The notes under the pieces were generated by a model. It ran no database searches. It saw only the letters and a program-made list of their open reading frames with translations, and was not told the DNA's origin. DNA of 35,479 bases, taken from a bacterium. Its GTDB lineage: Bacteria > Patescibacteriota > Minisyncoccia > Phycocordibacterales > Phycocordibacteraceae. Below are positions 8,084 to 17,275 of the stretch, piece after piece (position 1 is the stretch's first letter; every line of letters begins with the position of its first letter). The stretch is taken from positions 1 through 35,479 of the forward strand of contig JAJYHK010000013.1 in NCBI GenBank assembly GCA_021784815.1, given 5' to 3'. The position numbers and the translations under genes are program-made.

Positions 8084-8689
8084 TTAATCGGCGTTCGCGG
8101 CGACCATGGCGGGCGAACTCGTTCCGTAGCGAACAATATTCGCGAGCGCAGCCTGGGTTTTCGGCAGGTTTGCCGGATTACTGAGATCGATGTGCCCAAC
8201 GACGCGGATCGATACGTGACGACACAATCCGAGAATGAAGCTCGCATTGAGCTCCGATCCGCCGCTCAGGAAGTAATTCGCCGTTGTCGGAAAGAGAATA
8301 TCGATACGGTCGGTGAATTTTCGATTCATCGTATCGGCAATGACGCGATAGCCAACGATCGGCTTCACGATCGAGTAGCCGCAGGTCTCGCTGGCCGCTG
8401 GCACGTCGGTCACCTCGATAATGGTACCGAACGGCAATTGGCTGCCCAGGTCCTGCGAGCGGGCGGCTACCACCTGCGGGTTCGAGTAGGCGCCCGAAGC
8501 TGTAACAAATGGAGACGCGTCCGTCTGAGCGGGTACGGCATTATAGGCCGTCATGCTTACCGTATAACCCGGACCATATAAAGGCGCCGGTGGGGTACTT
8601 GGAGGCTCTGTTTCGGATGCTGCGAGGTTAGTCGGCGCAACGCCAGAAAAAAGCGAAAGGCCCATAAGGGCTCCTAAGAAATACTTCAT
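8084..8689 (-). CDS. Secreted 3D-domain (RlpA-like barrel) protein
   Basis: A 201-residue exported protein. A signal peptide is visible (MKYFLGALMGLSLFSG, cleavage probably near A23-A24), followed by a Pro-rich linker and a 3D domain: LPFGTIIEV (85-93), then VIADTMNRKFTDRIDILF with the family aspartates D119 and D130. Such domains form double-psi beta barrels acting on peptidoglycan (lytic-transglycosylase-like) in proteins such as YabE and MltA. C103 and C156 may form a disulfide. The start at 8689 gives the signal peptide; the longer frame to 8773 runs through the promoter. The gene is separately regulated, with a long palindrome over its promoter. Confidence 0.8.
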   Translation of the reverse strand: MKYFLGALMGLSLFSGVAPTNLAASETEPPSTPPAPLYGPGYTVSMTAYNAVPAQTDASPFVTASGAYSNPQVVAARSQDLGSQLPFGTIIEVTDVPAASETCGYSIVKPIVGYRVIADTMNRKFTDRIDILFPTTANYFLSGGSELNASFILGLCRHVSIRVVGHIDLSNPANLPKTQAALANIVRYGTSSPAMVAANAD

Positions 8690-8708
8690 TGGATTAGCCG
8701 AATCAGCC

Positions 8709-8720
8709 AAGCAGCTGCTT
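8709..8720. repeat. 12-bp palindrome in the 3D-gene leader
   Basis: AAGCAGCTGCTT is perfectly self-complementary and lies between the predicted transcript start (about 8723) and the start codon at 8689. It could be a second operator site or a hairpin in the leader. Confidence 0.5.
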
Positions 8721-8729
8721 CGTGTTTCC

Positions 8730-8758
8730 AGGGTAGCATATTGACAAATATTTGTCAA
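8730..8758 (-). promoter_or_regulatory. Promoter of the 3D-domain gene
   Basis: A consensus -35 TTGACA (8753-8758), a 17-nt spacer, and an extended -10 TGCTACCCT (hexamer 8730-8735). The predicted leader is about 33 nt, unlike the leaderless genes. Confidence 0.7.
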
Positions 8759-8760
8759 TA
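8739..8760. repeat. 22-bp perfect palindrome, candidate operator
   Basis: The two halves TATTGACAAAT and ATTTGTCAATA are exact reverse complements with no spacer. It covers the -35 box and half of the spacer of the 3D-gene promoter, where a bound dimer would block RNA polymerase. The regulator is not identified. Confidence 0.75.
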
Positions 8761-8827
8761 AGTTGTAGTACAAGCTTTACTCACGCCGAGGAACATCCGT
8801 ATGCGCCCCGCGGGGCTGCTGAGTCCG

Positions 8828-9072
8828 CTAGAGGAGGACAGTTGTCTGGTTTGAGGAAACCTCGGCAATGCCGCGGTCAGGTATATCGAAATGGTAGGTT
8901 TTGCCGTCCTCCGCGGCGACGCGTATCTGCCCCTCCCGTAGCTCAGAAACAAATGCTTCGTGTCCGGCGAGCACTTCAAAGACACCCTCTTTGCCCGGCA
9001 AGAGAACCGATGCCACTTCCCCGCTAAAGAGCGGTTCGTCTACGCGGGCAATGGTGAGGTGGAAGCTGCGCA

Positions 9073-9073
<1 letters not shown>
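8828..9073 (-). CDS. atpC: ATP synthase epsilon subunit (short)
   Basis: An 81-residue F1 epsilon subunit keeping only the N-terminal beta sandwich (LTIARVDEPLFSGEV, then VLLPGKEGVFEVLAGHEAFV). The C-terminal two-helix inhibitory domain of the usual 130-140-residue protein is absent, so epsilon-type autoinhibition of ATP hydrolysis should be missing. It joins gamma to the c-ring. The start codon overlaps the stop of atpD (TAATG arrangement), which indicates translational coupling. It is the last gene of the operon. A short GC palindrome (GCCCCGCGGGGC, 8805-8816) follows but is not a convincing terminator. Confidence 0.93.
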
Positions 9074-11380
<2,307 letters not shown>

Positions 11381-11438
11381 AGGGTTTTATGGGAATGCTC
11401 TGTCCTGCGGGCGAAACGAGTCGCATAGGCTTTCGTGC

Positions 11439-12992
11439 CTAACGCACGCCAGTACGCGAAAGGAAGGCGTCGAGTTTCTCACGCAGCGCGCGCTCGGTTT
11501 CTTCGCGGATCTCCTTCGATTCCTTAATCGCAAGAAGTATGCCGCCGGCTTCGCGATCGAGAAATTCGCGCAGCCGCGCCTCCACTTCCGGAATCTGCTC
11601 GGGTCCAAACGCATCAAGATAACCATTGATCGCGGCAAAGATGACAGCCGATTCCATTTCAAACGGGAGCGGTTCTGACCTGCCCTGTGCGAGTACCGCG
11701 GTCATCCGCCGGCCTGCGTCGATGCGCCGCTTAGTTTCCGGATCGAGATCCGAGGAGAACTGCATGAATGCTTCAAGCTCGCGCAGCTGGGCAAGTTCGA
11801 GTTTGATTTTGCCCGACACTTTCTTCATGGCCTTCGTTTGCGCAGACGAACCGACGCGCGAAACCGAAATGCCGACGTTGATCGCCGGACGCTGTCCTTT
11901 ATTGAAGAGGTCAGCCTCGAGGTAGATTTGTCCATCCGTGATCGAGATGACGTTCGTCGGAATGTATGCGGAAACGTCGCCTTCCTGCGTTTCAATGATC
12001 GGGAGCGCTGTGAGCGATCCGCCGCCCTTTTCCGGCGATAGCTTCGCCGCGCGTTCAAGGAGGCGCGAGTGCAGGTAGAAGATGTCGCCGGGGTACGCCT
12101 CGCGACCCGGCGGGCGGCGCAGGAGGAGCGACATCTGGCGATATGCGGTCGCATGCTTTGAGAGGTCGTCATACACGACGAGCGCGTCCTTACCCTGATC
12201 CATGAAGTACTCTCCGACTGCAGCGCCCGCAAACGGCGCAATGAACTGGAGCGGGGCGCTCACCGATGCGGGGGCCGTAACCACGACCGTATATTCCATC
12301 GCGCCCTTCTCGGCGAGCTCTGCAACGAGCTTGGCGGTTTTTGACTCTTTTTGTCCGACTGCTACGTAGATGCAGATAGGTCGCTTCTCCTTCGCCTCGC
12401 TCTTCTGATTTAGGATCGCGTCAATCGCAACGCTCGTTTTGCCGGTTCCGCGATCGCCGATGATGAGCTCGCGCTGGCCGCGCCCGATCGGAATCATAGA
12501 ATCGATCGCCTTGAGGCCGGTATGGAGCGGTGTGTTGACCGAAGCGCGATCAATGACCCCATACGCGGGACGCTCGATCGGGTGCAGGTGGGTCGCGCCG
12601 GTCGGCCCTTTACCATCGACGGGTTCGCCGAGCGGATTCACGACGCGACCCAGAAGCGATTCGCCGACCGGAATCGAAAGTTGGCGCTTTGTACGCCGCA
12701 CGAGCATGCCCTCGCGAACCTTTTCAGAGCCGCCGAGCACGACTACGCGCACGGCGTCTTCCTCAAGGTTGAGCACCAGCCCGTATACGGGAGCCGGGTC
12801 CCTAAGGGCATCCTCAAGCGAGCGAGCGAAGGTCTCATCGAAAAGCACCATCTCGCCCAGTACCGCGTTCGTGAGTCCGTCAATTTCAGCCACGCCGTCG
12901 CCGGTCGCGCGCACCGTGCCGACTTCCTCGATACCCACTGCTGGCTCCCATGCAGCAATCTCCTGCTCGATCCTGTCGATAATGCTCTCCAT
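11439..12992 (-). CDS. atpA: ATP synthase alpha subunit
   Basis: A 517-residue non-catalytic nucleotide-binding F1 subunit. It shows the Walker A loop GDRGTGKTS, the [20 protein letters not shown] segment and the conserved [10 protein letters not shown] motif carrying the arginine finger. Length is normal (about 510). It is preceded by a 74-nt gap with an A/T-only hairpin (13038-13057), the widest intercistronic gap of the operon. Confidence 0.98.
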   Translation of the reverse strand: MESIIDRIEQEIAAWEPAVGIEEVGTVRATGDGVAEIDGLTNAVLGEMVLFDETFARSLEDALRDPAPVYGLVLNLEEDAVRVVVLGGSEKVREGMLVRRTKRQLSIPVGESLLGRVVNPLGEPVDGKGPTGATHLHPIERPAYGVIDRASVNTPLHTGLKAIDSMIPIGRGQRELIIGDRGTGKTSVAIDAILNQKSEAKEKRPICIYVAVGQKESKTAKLVAELAEKGAMEYTVVVTAPASVSAPLQFIAPFAGAAVGEYFMDQGKDALVVYDDLSKHATAYRQMSLLLRRPPGREAYPGDIFYLHSRLLERAAKLSPEKGGGSLTALPIIETQEGDVSAYIPTNVISITDGQIYLEADLFNKGQRPAINVGISVSRVGSSAQTKAMKKVSGKIKLELAQLRELEAFMQFSSDLDPETKRRIDAGRRMTAVLAQGRSEPLPFEMESAVIFAAINGYLDAFGPEQIPEVEARLREFLDREAGGILLAIKESKEIREETERALREKLDAFLSRTGVR

Positions 12993-13037
12993 GTTTTACG
13001 CTGTACTTAGGAGTACGTCCGCCGTTCGCTCGTAGTA

Positions 13038-13057
13038 AATAAATTAAGAAATTTATT
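13038..13057. repeat. A/T-only hairpin between atpH and atpA
   Basis: AATAAATT and AATTTATT form an 8-bp perfect stem around AAGA (plus-strand reading). It lies in a very A/T-rich patch inside an otherwise GC-rich operon, so it may be an mRNA processing site or a promoter-like region for atpA. Confidence 0.5.
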
Positions 13058-13066
13058 CATACCTAC

Positions 13067-13444
13067 TTACGAAGTGGTGACCTTTTGATAAATCGCGACC
13101 AAAGCGCCCTTTCCCGAATGATCCACGAGCTTCCCGTGAACGCGTGCGCGCCAACCGCTAAGCAATTCGTGATTGACCTTGGCATGGGTAACGCATATCC
13201 CTGCTTGTGCGGCATGCGCCAGCGCATCTTTCGCCTCGTACTGATGCGCTACCTCGACGAGCGGCGCGAGGGCCGCACGACGTGCGCGGATACGCTCAAG
13301 CTCGCGACGAAACTTCGGCAGCAGCTTGAGCCGGCCGCTGCTTTTCAAGTGTTCGATGAGCTGCTCAAGCGCCCGTACCCCAGCGGCCGTATCGCCGTGT
13401 TCGGCGATCGCTTCCAATATGTCCGCGTAACGGCCGCTACTCAT
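13067..13444 (-). CDS. atpH: ATP synthase delta subunit (short, divergent)
   Basis: A 125-residue stator subunit in the position of delta. The usual length is about 175-180. The C-terminal segment (ELLSGWRARVHGKLVDHSGK) matches the end of delta, where family members read roughly GGxxxRxGDxxxDGSxxG. The N-terminal six-helix bundle that docks on alpha looks shortened. The start overlaps the end of atpF by 8 nt, so translation is coupled. The identification rests on operon position plus the C-terminal match. Reduced delta subunits are in keeping with CPR genome economy. Confidence 0.8.
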   Translation of the reverse strand: MSSGRYADILEAIAEHGDTAAGVRALEQLIEHLKSSGRLKLLPKFRRELERIRARRAALAPLVEVAHQYEAKDALAHAAQAGICVTHAKVNHELLSGWRARVHGKLVDHSGKGALVAIYQKVTTS

Positions 13445-13886
13445 GGCGTTCTTTCATGAGCTTGCTCGCCGCAAGCAAAGCAAGGCGAGCAACGTCTTTC
13501 TCGCTCTCGCGGCGTACGCGCTCAGCGAGCTCCGCAGCCCGCAAATCGGCATCGGTGACGATCTGCGCAGAGCGTTCCTCCGCCTCGGCCAGCATCCTAG
13601 AGCGGTCCAGCGATGCTGCCGTACGCGCGGTCTTTACGATCTCCTCCGCCTCGGTCTCAGCCTCAACCACGCGTTTGGCAGCTGCTTCGTCCGCTCCGGC
13701 AAGCTTCTCCGCGGCGCGTTTAGCGTCTTCGACGCCTTGGGTGACAATGCTGCGGCGCTTTTCAAGCACTTGCATGACAGGTTTGTACAGGAAGTACCAC
13801 AGCGCCACGAGGACGACGCCGAAGTTCACCGTCTGCGCGAGCAGGAGGCGCCAATCTACGCCGAATGCCGAAAAGAGAGCGTTCAT
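13437..13886 (-). CDS. atpF: ATP synthase b subunit
   Basis: A 149-residue peripheral-stalk subunit with one N-terminal membrane anchor (about residues 13-33, LLLAQTVNFGVVLVALWYFL) and a long charged Ala/Glu/Arg coiled coil. Family marks are NFGVVLVALWYFLYKPV and the KRRSIV turn. It is separated from atpE by 44 nt holding a 9-bp hairpin. Confidence 0.95.
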   Translation of the reverse strand: MNALFSAFGVDWRLLLAQTVNFGVVLVALWYFLYKPVMQVLEKRRSIVTQGVEDAKRAAEKLAGADEAAAKRVVEAETEAEEIVKTARTAASLDRSRMLAEAEERSAQIVTDADLRAAELAERVRRESEKDVARLALLAASKLMKERHE

Positions 13887-13900
13887 GAAGATACTTGCAA

Positions 13901-13922
13901 GAGGTTGCTCGAGAGCAACCTC
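13901..13922 (-). promoter_or_regulatory. Intercistronic stem-loop between atpE and atpF
   Basis: A 9-bp perfect stem, GAGGTTGCT with AGCAACCTC, closing a 4-nt loop. It begins about 9 nt after the atpE stop and ends 15 nt before the atpF start. There is no U tract, so an mRNA-stabilising or partial-termination role is more likely than full termination. Confidence 0.6.
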
Positions 13923-13930
13923 AAGCCCTG

Positions 13931-14158
13931 TTAAACGAACTTGATAATGAAAGAAACCACGAGCGCCAGAATGCCGAGCGCTTCGGTGAAGACGATCGCA
14001 AGAATCATGTTCGACACGATCTTGCCAGAAGCCTCGGGATTGCGCCCGATCGCCTGCATGGCGCCGCTGCCAATGAGGCCGATGCCAATCCCGGGGCCGA
14101 TGACGCCCAGGCCCGCGGCGATCGCCATGCCGATGAGCTGTGCTGATTGAGTATCCAT
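13931..14158 (-). CDS. atpE: ATP synthase c subunit
   Basis: A 75-residue two-helix proteolipid forming the rotor ring. TM1 carries the glycine repeat (GLGVIGPGIGIGLIGSG), the polar loop reads RNPEA, and TM2 has the ion-binding glutamate in FTEALGI. The glutamine and the Glu-Ser pair of sodium-binding c subunits are not present (isoleucine in TM1, alanine after the glutamate), so proton coupling is inferred. Confidence 0.97.
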   Translation of the reverse strand: MDTQSAQLIGMAIAAGLGVIGPGIGIGLIGSGAMQAIGRNPEASGKIVSNMILAIVFTEALGILALVVSFIIKFV

Positions 14159-14213
14159 TTCAGAAGTTATGAACTAGTAACAGGGCCCGATCACGGAGCC
14201 GGACGAGACGCCG

Positions 14214-14960
14214 CTAATGCGCCTCGGCCGGATCCATGATCGCAAGCTTGATAAAGAAGAGCGTGAGCATGGCAAACACAAGCGCCTGAATGAACCCCAC
14301 GAACATTTCAAAGCCCATAAGGGGCGCCGGCAAGAAATATGGTAAGAAGTAGCCGGCCACGAGCACCATCACCTCGCCTGCGAAGATGTTGCCGAATAAG
14401 CGAAACGAGAACGATATAAGTCGTCCCAGATTGCTGATGAATTCTATGAGCCCTACGAAGAATCCGGTCAGCGATTTTACATTAACATACTTGCTCGCGT
14501 GCTTGGAAAAGCCGAGCATCGCGATGCCGGTTATCTCGATCGTGAAGAACGAAATAAAAGCAAGCGCGAGAGTAAAGTTGAGGTCGGTCGTCGGTGTGCG
14601 CAGAAGCGGGGTGACGGATCCAAGGTGCAAAAACCCTATCGAATCAACTCCCGGGAAAAACTCGAGTTCGTTGACAAGCGCAATAAAGAGAAAAATGGTC
14701 GCGACTAGCGGGAAAAATCGCCGCGCAAGCTCTTCGCTCTCAAGGGTGTCGGCCATGTAGTCGAGCACGAACTCAATCACATACTCTATGCCGGCCTGTA
14801 GCTTCCCTGGCACAAGCTTGAGCGATCGGCTGAAAAAGAATGCCAAGCCAATGAGGAGCGTCATGACCCCCCAGGTCATGACGAGCGAGTTGGTTATAGG
14901 AAAACCCCAAAGAGTCCCCAGGGTTTGCGCTTTGAGTACGACGCTAATGCCCGATCCCAT
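14214..14960 (-). CDS. atpB: ATP synthase a subunit
   Basis: A 248-residue membrane subunit that forms the ion half-channels. The essential arginine is in SFSFRLFGNIFAGE, and five to six membrane segments are evident. It is the first gene of the operon, with no atpI before it. Transcription is predicted to begin at its own start codon. Confidence 0.97.
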   Translation of the reverse strand: MGSGISVVLKAQTLGTLWGFPITNSLVMTWGVMTLLIGLAFFFSRSLKLVPGKLQAGIEYVIEFVLDYMADTLESEELARRFFPLVATIFLFIALVNELEFFPGVDSIGFLHLGSVTPLLRTPTTDLNFTLALAFISFFTIEITGIAMLGFSKHASKYVNVKSLTGFFVGLIEFISNLGRLISFSFRLFGNIFAGEVMVLVAGYFLPYFLPAPLMGFEMFVGFIQALVFAMLTLFFIKLAIMDPAEAH

Positions 14961-14966
14961 ATCCGC

Positions 14967-14975
14967 ATCTTAACA
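14967..14975 (-). promoter_or_regulatory. Extended -10 of the ATP synthase operon
   Basis: TGTTAAGAT; the predicted transcript start is the A of the atpB ATG (14960). The -35 region is poor (TTCTGT at 17 nt). Confidence 0.6.
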
Positions 14976-15061
14976 AACGCGGGCATAAAACAGAACTGGC
15001 GACGCGAACGCGTTATCCGACTCGGGCGTTCGGTCGACCAGCAAAGGACCGCGTTTTACGC

Positions 15062-15067
15062 TATACT
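15062..15067 (+). promoter_or_regulatory. Possible -10 of the SWIB gene
   Basis: TATACT, giving a leader of about 47 nt before the ATG at 15121. No clear -35 or Shine-Dalgarno site. It lies in the 160-bp divergent gap shared with atpB. Confidence 0.35.
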
Positions 15068-15120
15068 GCACAGGTCGTTCGTATAGACGATTATCCTTTA
15101 ATTCTGTCAACAGATACGTT

Positions 15121-15372
15121 ATGGCACAAGCCAATTCAGCGCTCGCTAAGCCAAAGGAACTCTCGCCGGAACTCGAAGCCGTCGTCGGTAAAGGACCCAT
15201 GCCCGGCACCGAGGTGGTCAAGAAAATCTGGGAGTATATCAAGGCGCACAATCTCCAAAACCCCGAAAATAAGCGCAACATCCTTTGCGATGAGAAGCTG
15301 AAAGCGGTGTTCGACAAGGACGAAATCACTATGTTCGAGATGGCGAAACTGCTCCAGAAGCACTACCACTAA
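15121..15372 (+). CDS. Stand-alone SWIB/MDM2-domain protein
   Basis: An 83-residue protein that is nearly all SWIB domain (residues about 12-80): LSPELEAVVGKGPMPGTEVV, then KKIWEYIKAHNLQNPENKRN and a C-terminal helix EITMFEMAKLLQKHY. In eukaryotes the fold belongs to BAF60 chromatin-remodelling subunits and MDM2. Bacterial single-domain forms are known in Chlamydia and CPR bacteria, where a nucleoid or supercoiling role has been suggested. The lysine-rich surface fits DNA contact. A hairpin terminator follows. Confidence 0.93.
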   Translation: MAQANSALAKPKELSPELEAVVGKGPMPGTEVVKKIWEYIKAHNLQNPENKRNILCDEKLKAVFDKDEITMFEMAKLLQKHYH

Positions 15373-15390
15373 ATCCGCCGCTAGAAACGT

Positions 15391-15428
15391 ACAAAAGAAT
15401 CGTCACAATACTGCGGCGATTCTTTTGT
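15391..15428 (+). terminator. Terminator after the SWIB gene
   Basis: A 12-bp perfect stem, ACAAAAGAATCG with CGATTCTTTTGT, around a 14-nt loop, 18 nt past the stop. The T-rich run is inside the 3' arm. Confidence 0.6.
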
Positions 15429-15480
15429 GCTGCGGTACCAGTTGAGCAAATCTTTGTTGCAGCCGACACGCCGGACATGA

Positions 15481-15509
15481 GTGACATATTCACTGTATCG
15501 GCGTATATT
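15481..15509 (+). promoter_or_regulatory. Promoter of the 15542 gene
   Basis: -35 GTGACA (15481-15486), 17-nt spacer, -10 TATATT (15504-15509). Predicted leader of about 26 nt carrying a strong ribosome binding site. Confidence 0.65.
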
Positions 15510-15541
15510 TACTCGCAGGTGCACAACCACGGAGGAGGGCT

Positions 15542-15880
15542 ATGTGTGCTACCAGTCGTCTCACATCGACGAGAGCAATGCCGCTCAAAATGAGGACGGC
15601 ATGCGCGTTCAGAATGCTTGAGCAGCTCGCTGTGGCGAACTCGCACTTAGTGGGCGAAATCGGGCTGGCGGAGCTGAGAAAGATAGCCGTAGCACATTCG
15701 GTAGGCCTGTTCAGTCAGTCGGCTCTTCGTTGCCACCTTGAGACTAGTCGTCTTGATCTCGAGATGGCGCTTAGGAAAACCGCGAACGATGTGTTGCGTG
15801 CATCGTGGCGGGACACGCTTCGGGTCGCGCGGAACTTGTGGGGATCCGATGCGGTCGACCTTGCGCGGCGGCTACAATAG
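15542..15880 (+). CDS. Unknown 112-residue protein with strong Shine-Dalgarno
   Basis: I do not recognise this protein. It is Arg/Ala/Leu-rich, mostly helical in appearance (MLEQLAVANSHLVGEIGLAE, then RKTANDVLRASWRDTLRVAR), with no signal peptide or membrane segment and three cysteines. Gene status is supported by a canonical promoter, the Shine-Dalgarno run GGAGGAGG at 15531-15538, and a strong hairpin that starts in the stop codon. It differs from most genes in the window in using a leader with a Shine-Dalgarno site, so it may be recently acquired or belong to an accessory set. Confidence 0.55.
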   Translation: MCATSRLTSTRAMPLKMRTACAFRMLEQLAVANSHLVGEIGLAELRKIAVAHSVGLFSQSALRCHLETSRLDLEMALRKTANDVLRASWRDTLRVARNLWGSDAVDLARRLQ

Positions 15881-15927
15881 CGAATCGTCTAGGCGGGGTC
15901 GACACAGACCCCGCCTCTGCGATTCGC
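15880..15927 (+). terminator. Long hairpin at the end of the 15542 gene
   Basis: Outer arms GCGAATCG (15880-15887) and CGATTCGC (15920-15927), inner arms AGGCGGGGTC and GACCCCGCCT around a short loop. No U tract follows directly, but the stem is very stable. Confidence 0.6.
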
Positions 15928-16259
15928 TCGAAAAAGTTTCAAGGAAAAGAAAGTTTTTCTGTTCGGCTTCGCGCGAGTACGCGTAGGCAGCGAGACCATT
16001 CTGCTCGCAGGCAAAAATGAAGGGGTTCAAGGGGAGGAAATTTTTGCCCGCTCGCTTAAATTTGAAAATGCGGCGACTCAAAAGAAAAGCGGCTGAATCG
16101 ATCGTCGTGAGACAAGAGATTCAGCCGCCACTGGTGCCGACCAACGAAATCAAGGTCGAGTGACCAGCGTCCACCTGCGCCCCAGCTGAGGCCATTGGAG
16201 CACGTTCTTGATGTCGTTTATCGTTACACGCTCGATATCGTCTCCTATTTCCGCGATTT
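15928..16259. other. Intergenic stretch without a confident gene
   Basis: Two weak things are visible. On the plus strand a 48-codon Lys/Arg-rich frame (16017-16163) lacks a ribosome binding site. On the minus strand a frame of about 50 codons (from TTG near 16305 down to about 16158) has protein-like composition (LAKEYNLYVCQSKIAEIGDD) but no ATG or GTG. An 11-bp stem-loop at 16089-16128 would terminate minus-strand transcription. Confidence 0.4.
16080..16128 (-). terminator. Minus-strand terminator-like hairpin
   Basis: Arms GCGGCTGAATC (16089-16099) and GATTCAGCCGC (16118-16128) pair over 11 bp. On the minus strand the stem is followed by TTTTCTTTT, a good U tract. No confident minus-strand gene ends here, which is odd. 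Confidence 0.6.
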
Positions 16260-16288
16260 TTGACTGACAAACGTATAAGTTGTACTCT
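16260..16288 (+). promoter_or_regulatory. Promoter of the 16320 gene
   Basis: -35 TTGACT (16260-16265), 17-nt spacer, -10 TACTCT (16283-16288). The early transcript can fold as ACTCTT/AAGAGT (16284-16299), just before the Shine-Dalgarno. Confidence 0.5.
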
Positions 16289-16319
16289 TTAGCAAGAGTT
16301 TCCAAGAGAGGAGCTGGCC

Positions 16320-16958
16320 ATGTCTACCAGGATGATCTTTGGTACGCCCTACCCTGACTTCGTCAAGGAGGTTGAGGAAGCATTCTTCGCCGCCATGTCT
16401 AAGGGCTATGCAGGCGACAGCAGCGCAAAGCCGCAGGTGACGCATGCGGGCTGGAAGCGAGCTATCGTGCTACACGGACAGTTCAGTGTCATCGATGAGT
16501 GGAACGACGAGGGCGGACGTACCTTCATCAACTACATCAACTACCACTATGACGACCTGGCGCACGCACACAATCGGCGAGAGGAACCGCCCCTCGTCTG
16601 GGTGATGCGCTACGTCGGCCACTATGAGAAGTGGGCGATCCCGTTGCTCAAGGCGGCGCTTGCCGATCGCTACGAGGCCCGCGAGTTCTGTGGCGGCCGC
16701 GGCCCGAAGGAGTATGCCCCTAAGTACGAGAAGTGCGTACAAGAGATCGTCAAGGAGATCAACGCCTCGGGCGGTAGAAAAGATAGCTCGCCCTTCTGGG
16801 ACGGTTGTGTCTACGGCGACTTCGACTTCTATGAAAACGACTATACCGGCGACTTCACCGACTTTCGCGGCGTGGAGCGCGTCCTCACAAAACACTTTCC
16901 CATTGCACCAGTGAGGTATGGTGGCAGCCACCGATTCTGGGGCGGCATGCTGATATAA
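16320..16958 (+). CDS. DUF5680-like protein
   Basis: A 212-residue soluble protein rich in aromatic and charged residues. It resembles the DUF5680 family as I remember it: AFFAAMSKGYAGDSS at the start, a PLVWVMRYVGHYEKW core, and a C-terminal GDFDFYENDYTGDFTDFRGV followed by RYGGSHRFWGG. The function of that family is not established. The strong Shine-Dalgarno (GAGAGGAG, 16306-16313, 6 nt from the ATG) and a good terminator support the gene. No export signal is present, and there are three cysteines. The family call is tentative. Confidence 0.6.
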   Translation: MSTRMIFGTPYPDFVKEVEEAFFAAMSKGYAGDSSAKPQVTHAGWKRAIVLHGQFSVIDEWNDEGGRTFINYINYHYDDLAHAHNRREEPPLVWVMRYVGHYEKWAIPLLKAALADRYEAREFCGGRGPKEYAPKYEKCVQEIVKEINASGGRKDSSPFWDGCVYGDFDFYENDYTGDFTDFRGVERVLTKHFPIAPVRYGGSHRFWGGMLI

Positions 16959-16980
16959 TCAGCACTCTCTGACCCCCAAC

Positions 16981-17014
16981 GCGCCTGACAGCAACGTCAG
17001 GCGCTCTTTCTTTC
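16981..17014 (+). terminator. Intrinsic terminator of the 16320 gene
   Basis: A 9-bp stem GCGCCTGAC / GTCAGGCGC with a 6-nt loop, followed by TCTTTCTTTCC. Confidence 0.85.
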
Positions 17015-17179
17015 CTTACGTAGCCACGGGTACTGATAGAGCGCGATCACCTTGCGGCCGCCGAACCGATACGGATGAATGCGCGGAGTGCCGAGCTTGG
17101 CGCGTACACGCGCGGTTGGAACCGCCAAAGGGCGGCTTGAAACAAGAAGATTACGACCGTGCTTACGAACAAAATCCAT
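16997..17179 (-). CDS. Possible small basic protein behind tRNA-Ala
   Basis: A 60-residue Arg/Lys-rich frame starting 6 nt after the tRNA 3' end, so it would be made from the tRNA transcript. Its last codons run into the terminator hairpin of the convergent gene. No Shine-Dalgarno is present, and I recognise no family. The C-terminal part (FGGRKVIALYQYPWLRK) looks protein-like, but chance cannot be excluded. Confidence 0.3.
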   Translation of the reverse strand: MDFVRKHGRNLLVSSRPLAVPTARVRAKLGTPRIHPYRFGGRKVIALYQYPWLRKERKSA

Positions 17180-17184
17180 TACTG

Positions 17185-17257
17185 TGGACCGTACAGGATT
17201 CGAACCTGCGACCCCCACATTGCAAATGTGGTGCTCTACCAGCTGAGCTAACGGCCC
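17185..17257 (-). tRNA. tRNA-Ala (anticodon UGC)
   Basis: A 73-nt cloverleaf read on the minus strand. The acceptor stem pairs GGGCCGT with ACGGTCC, the D arm is GCTC/GAGC, the anticodon stem is CCACA/TGTGG around the loop TTTGCAA (anticodon TGC), the variable loop is GGGTC, and the T arm is GCAGG-TTCGAAT-CCTGT. The discriminator base is A. CCA is not encoded, so it must be added after transcription. Confidence 0.97.
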
Positions 17258-17266
17258 ATTATAGCT

Positions 17267-17275
17267 ATTCTAGCA
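17267..17275 (-). promoter_or_regulatory. Promoter of tRNA-Ala
   Basis: Extended -10 TGCTAGAAT, predicted start 3 nt before the mature tRNA. It overlaps the stop codon of the methyltransferase gene. A nearer TATAAT is too close to the tRNA to serve. Confidence 0.55.

Noticed and set aside
8805-8816. GC palindrome after atpC as operon terminator
   Set aside because: GCCCCGCGGGGC leaves almost no loop and has no U tract; it is too weak to call.
16017-16163. 48-codon plus-strand frame, Lys/Arg-rich
   Set aside because: It has no ribosome binding site or promoter, and it runs through a minus-strand terminator hairpin.
17252-17262. TATAAT immediately before tRNA-Ala as its -10 box
   Set aside because: It adjoins the first base of the tRNA, leaving no room for the usual 6-7 nt to the start. 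The TGCTAGAAT just upstream fits better.
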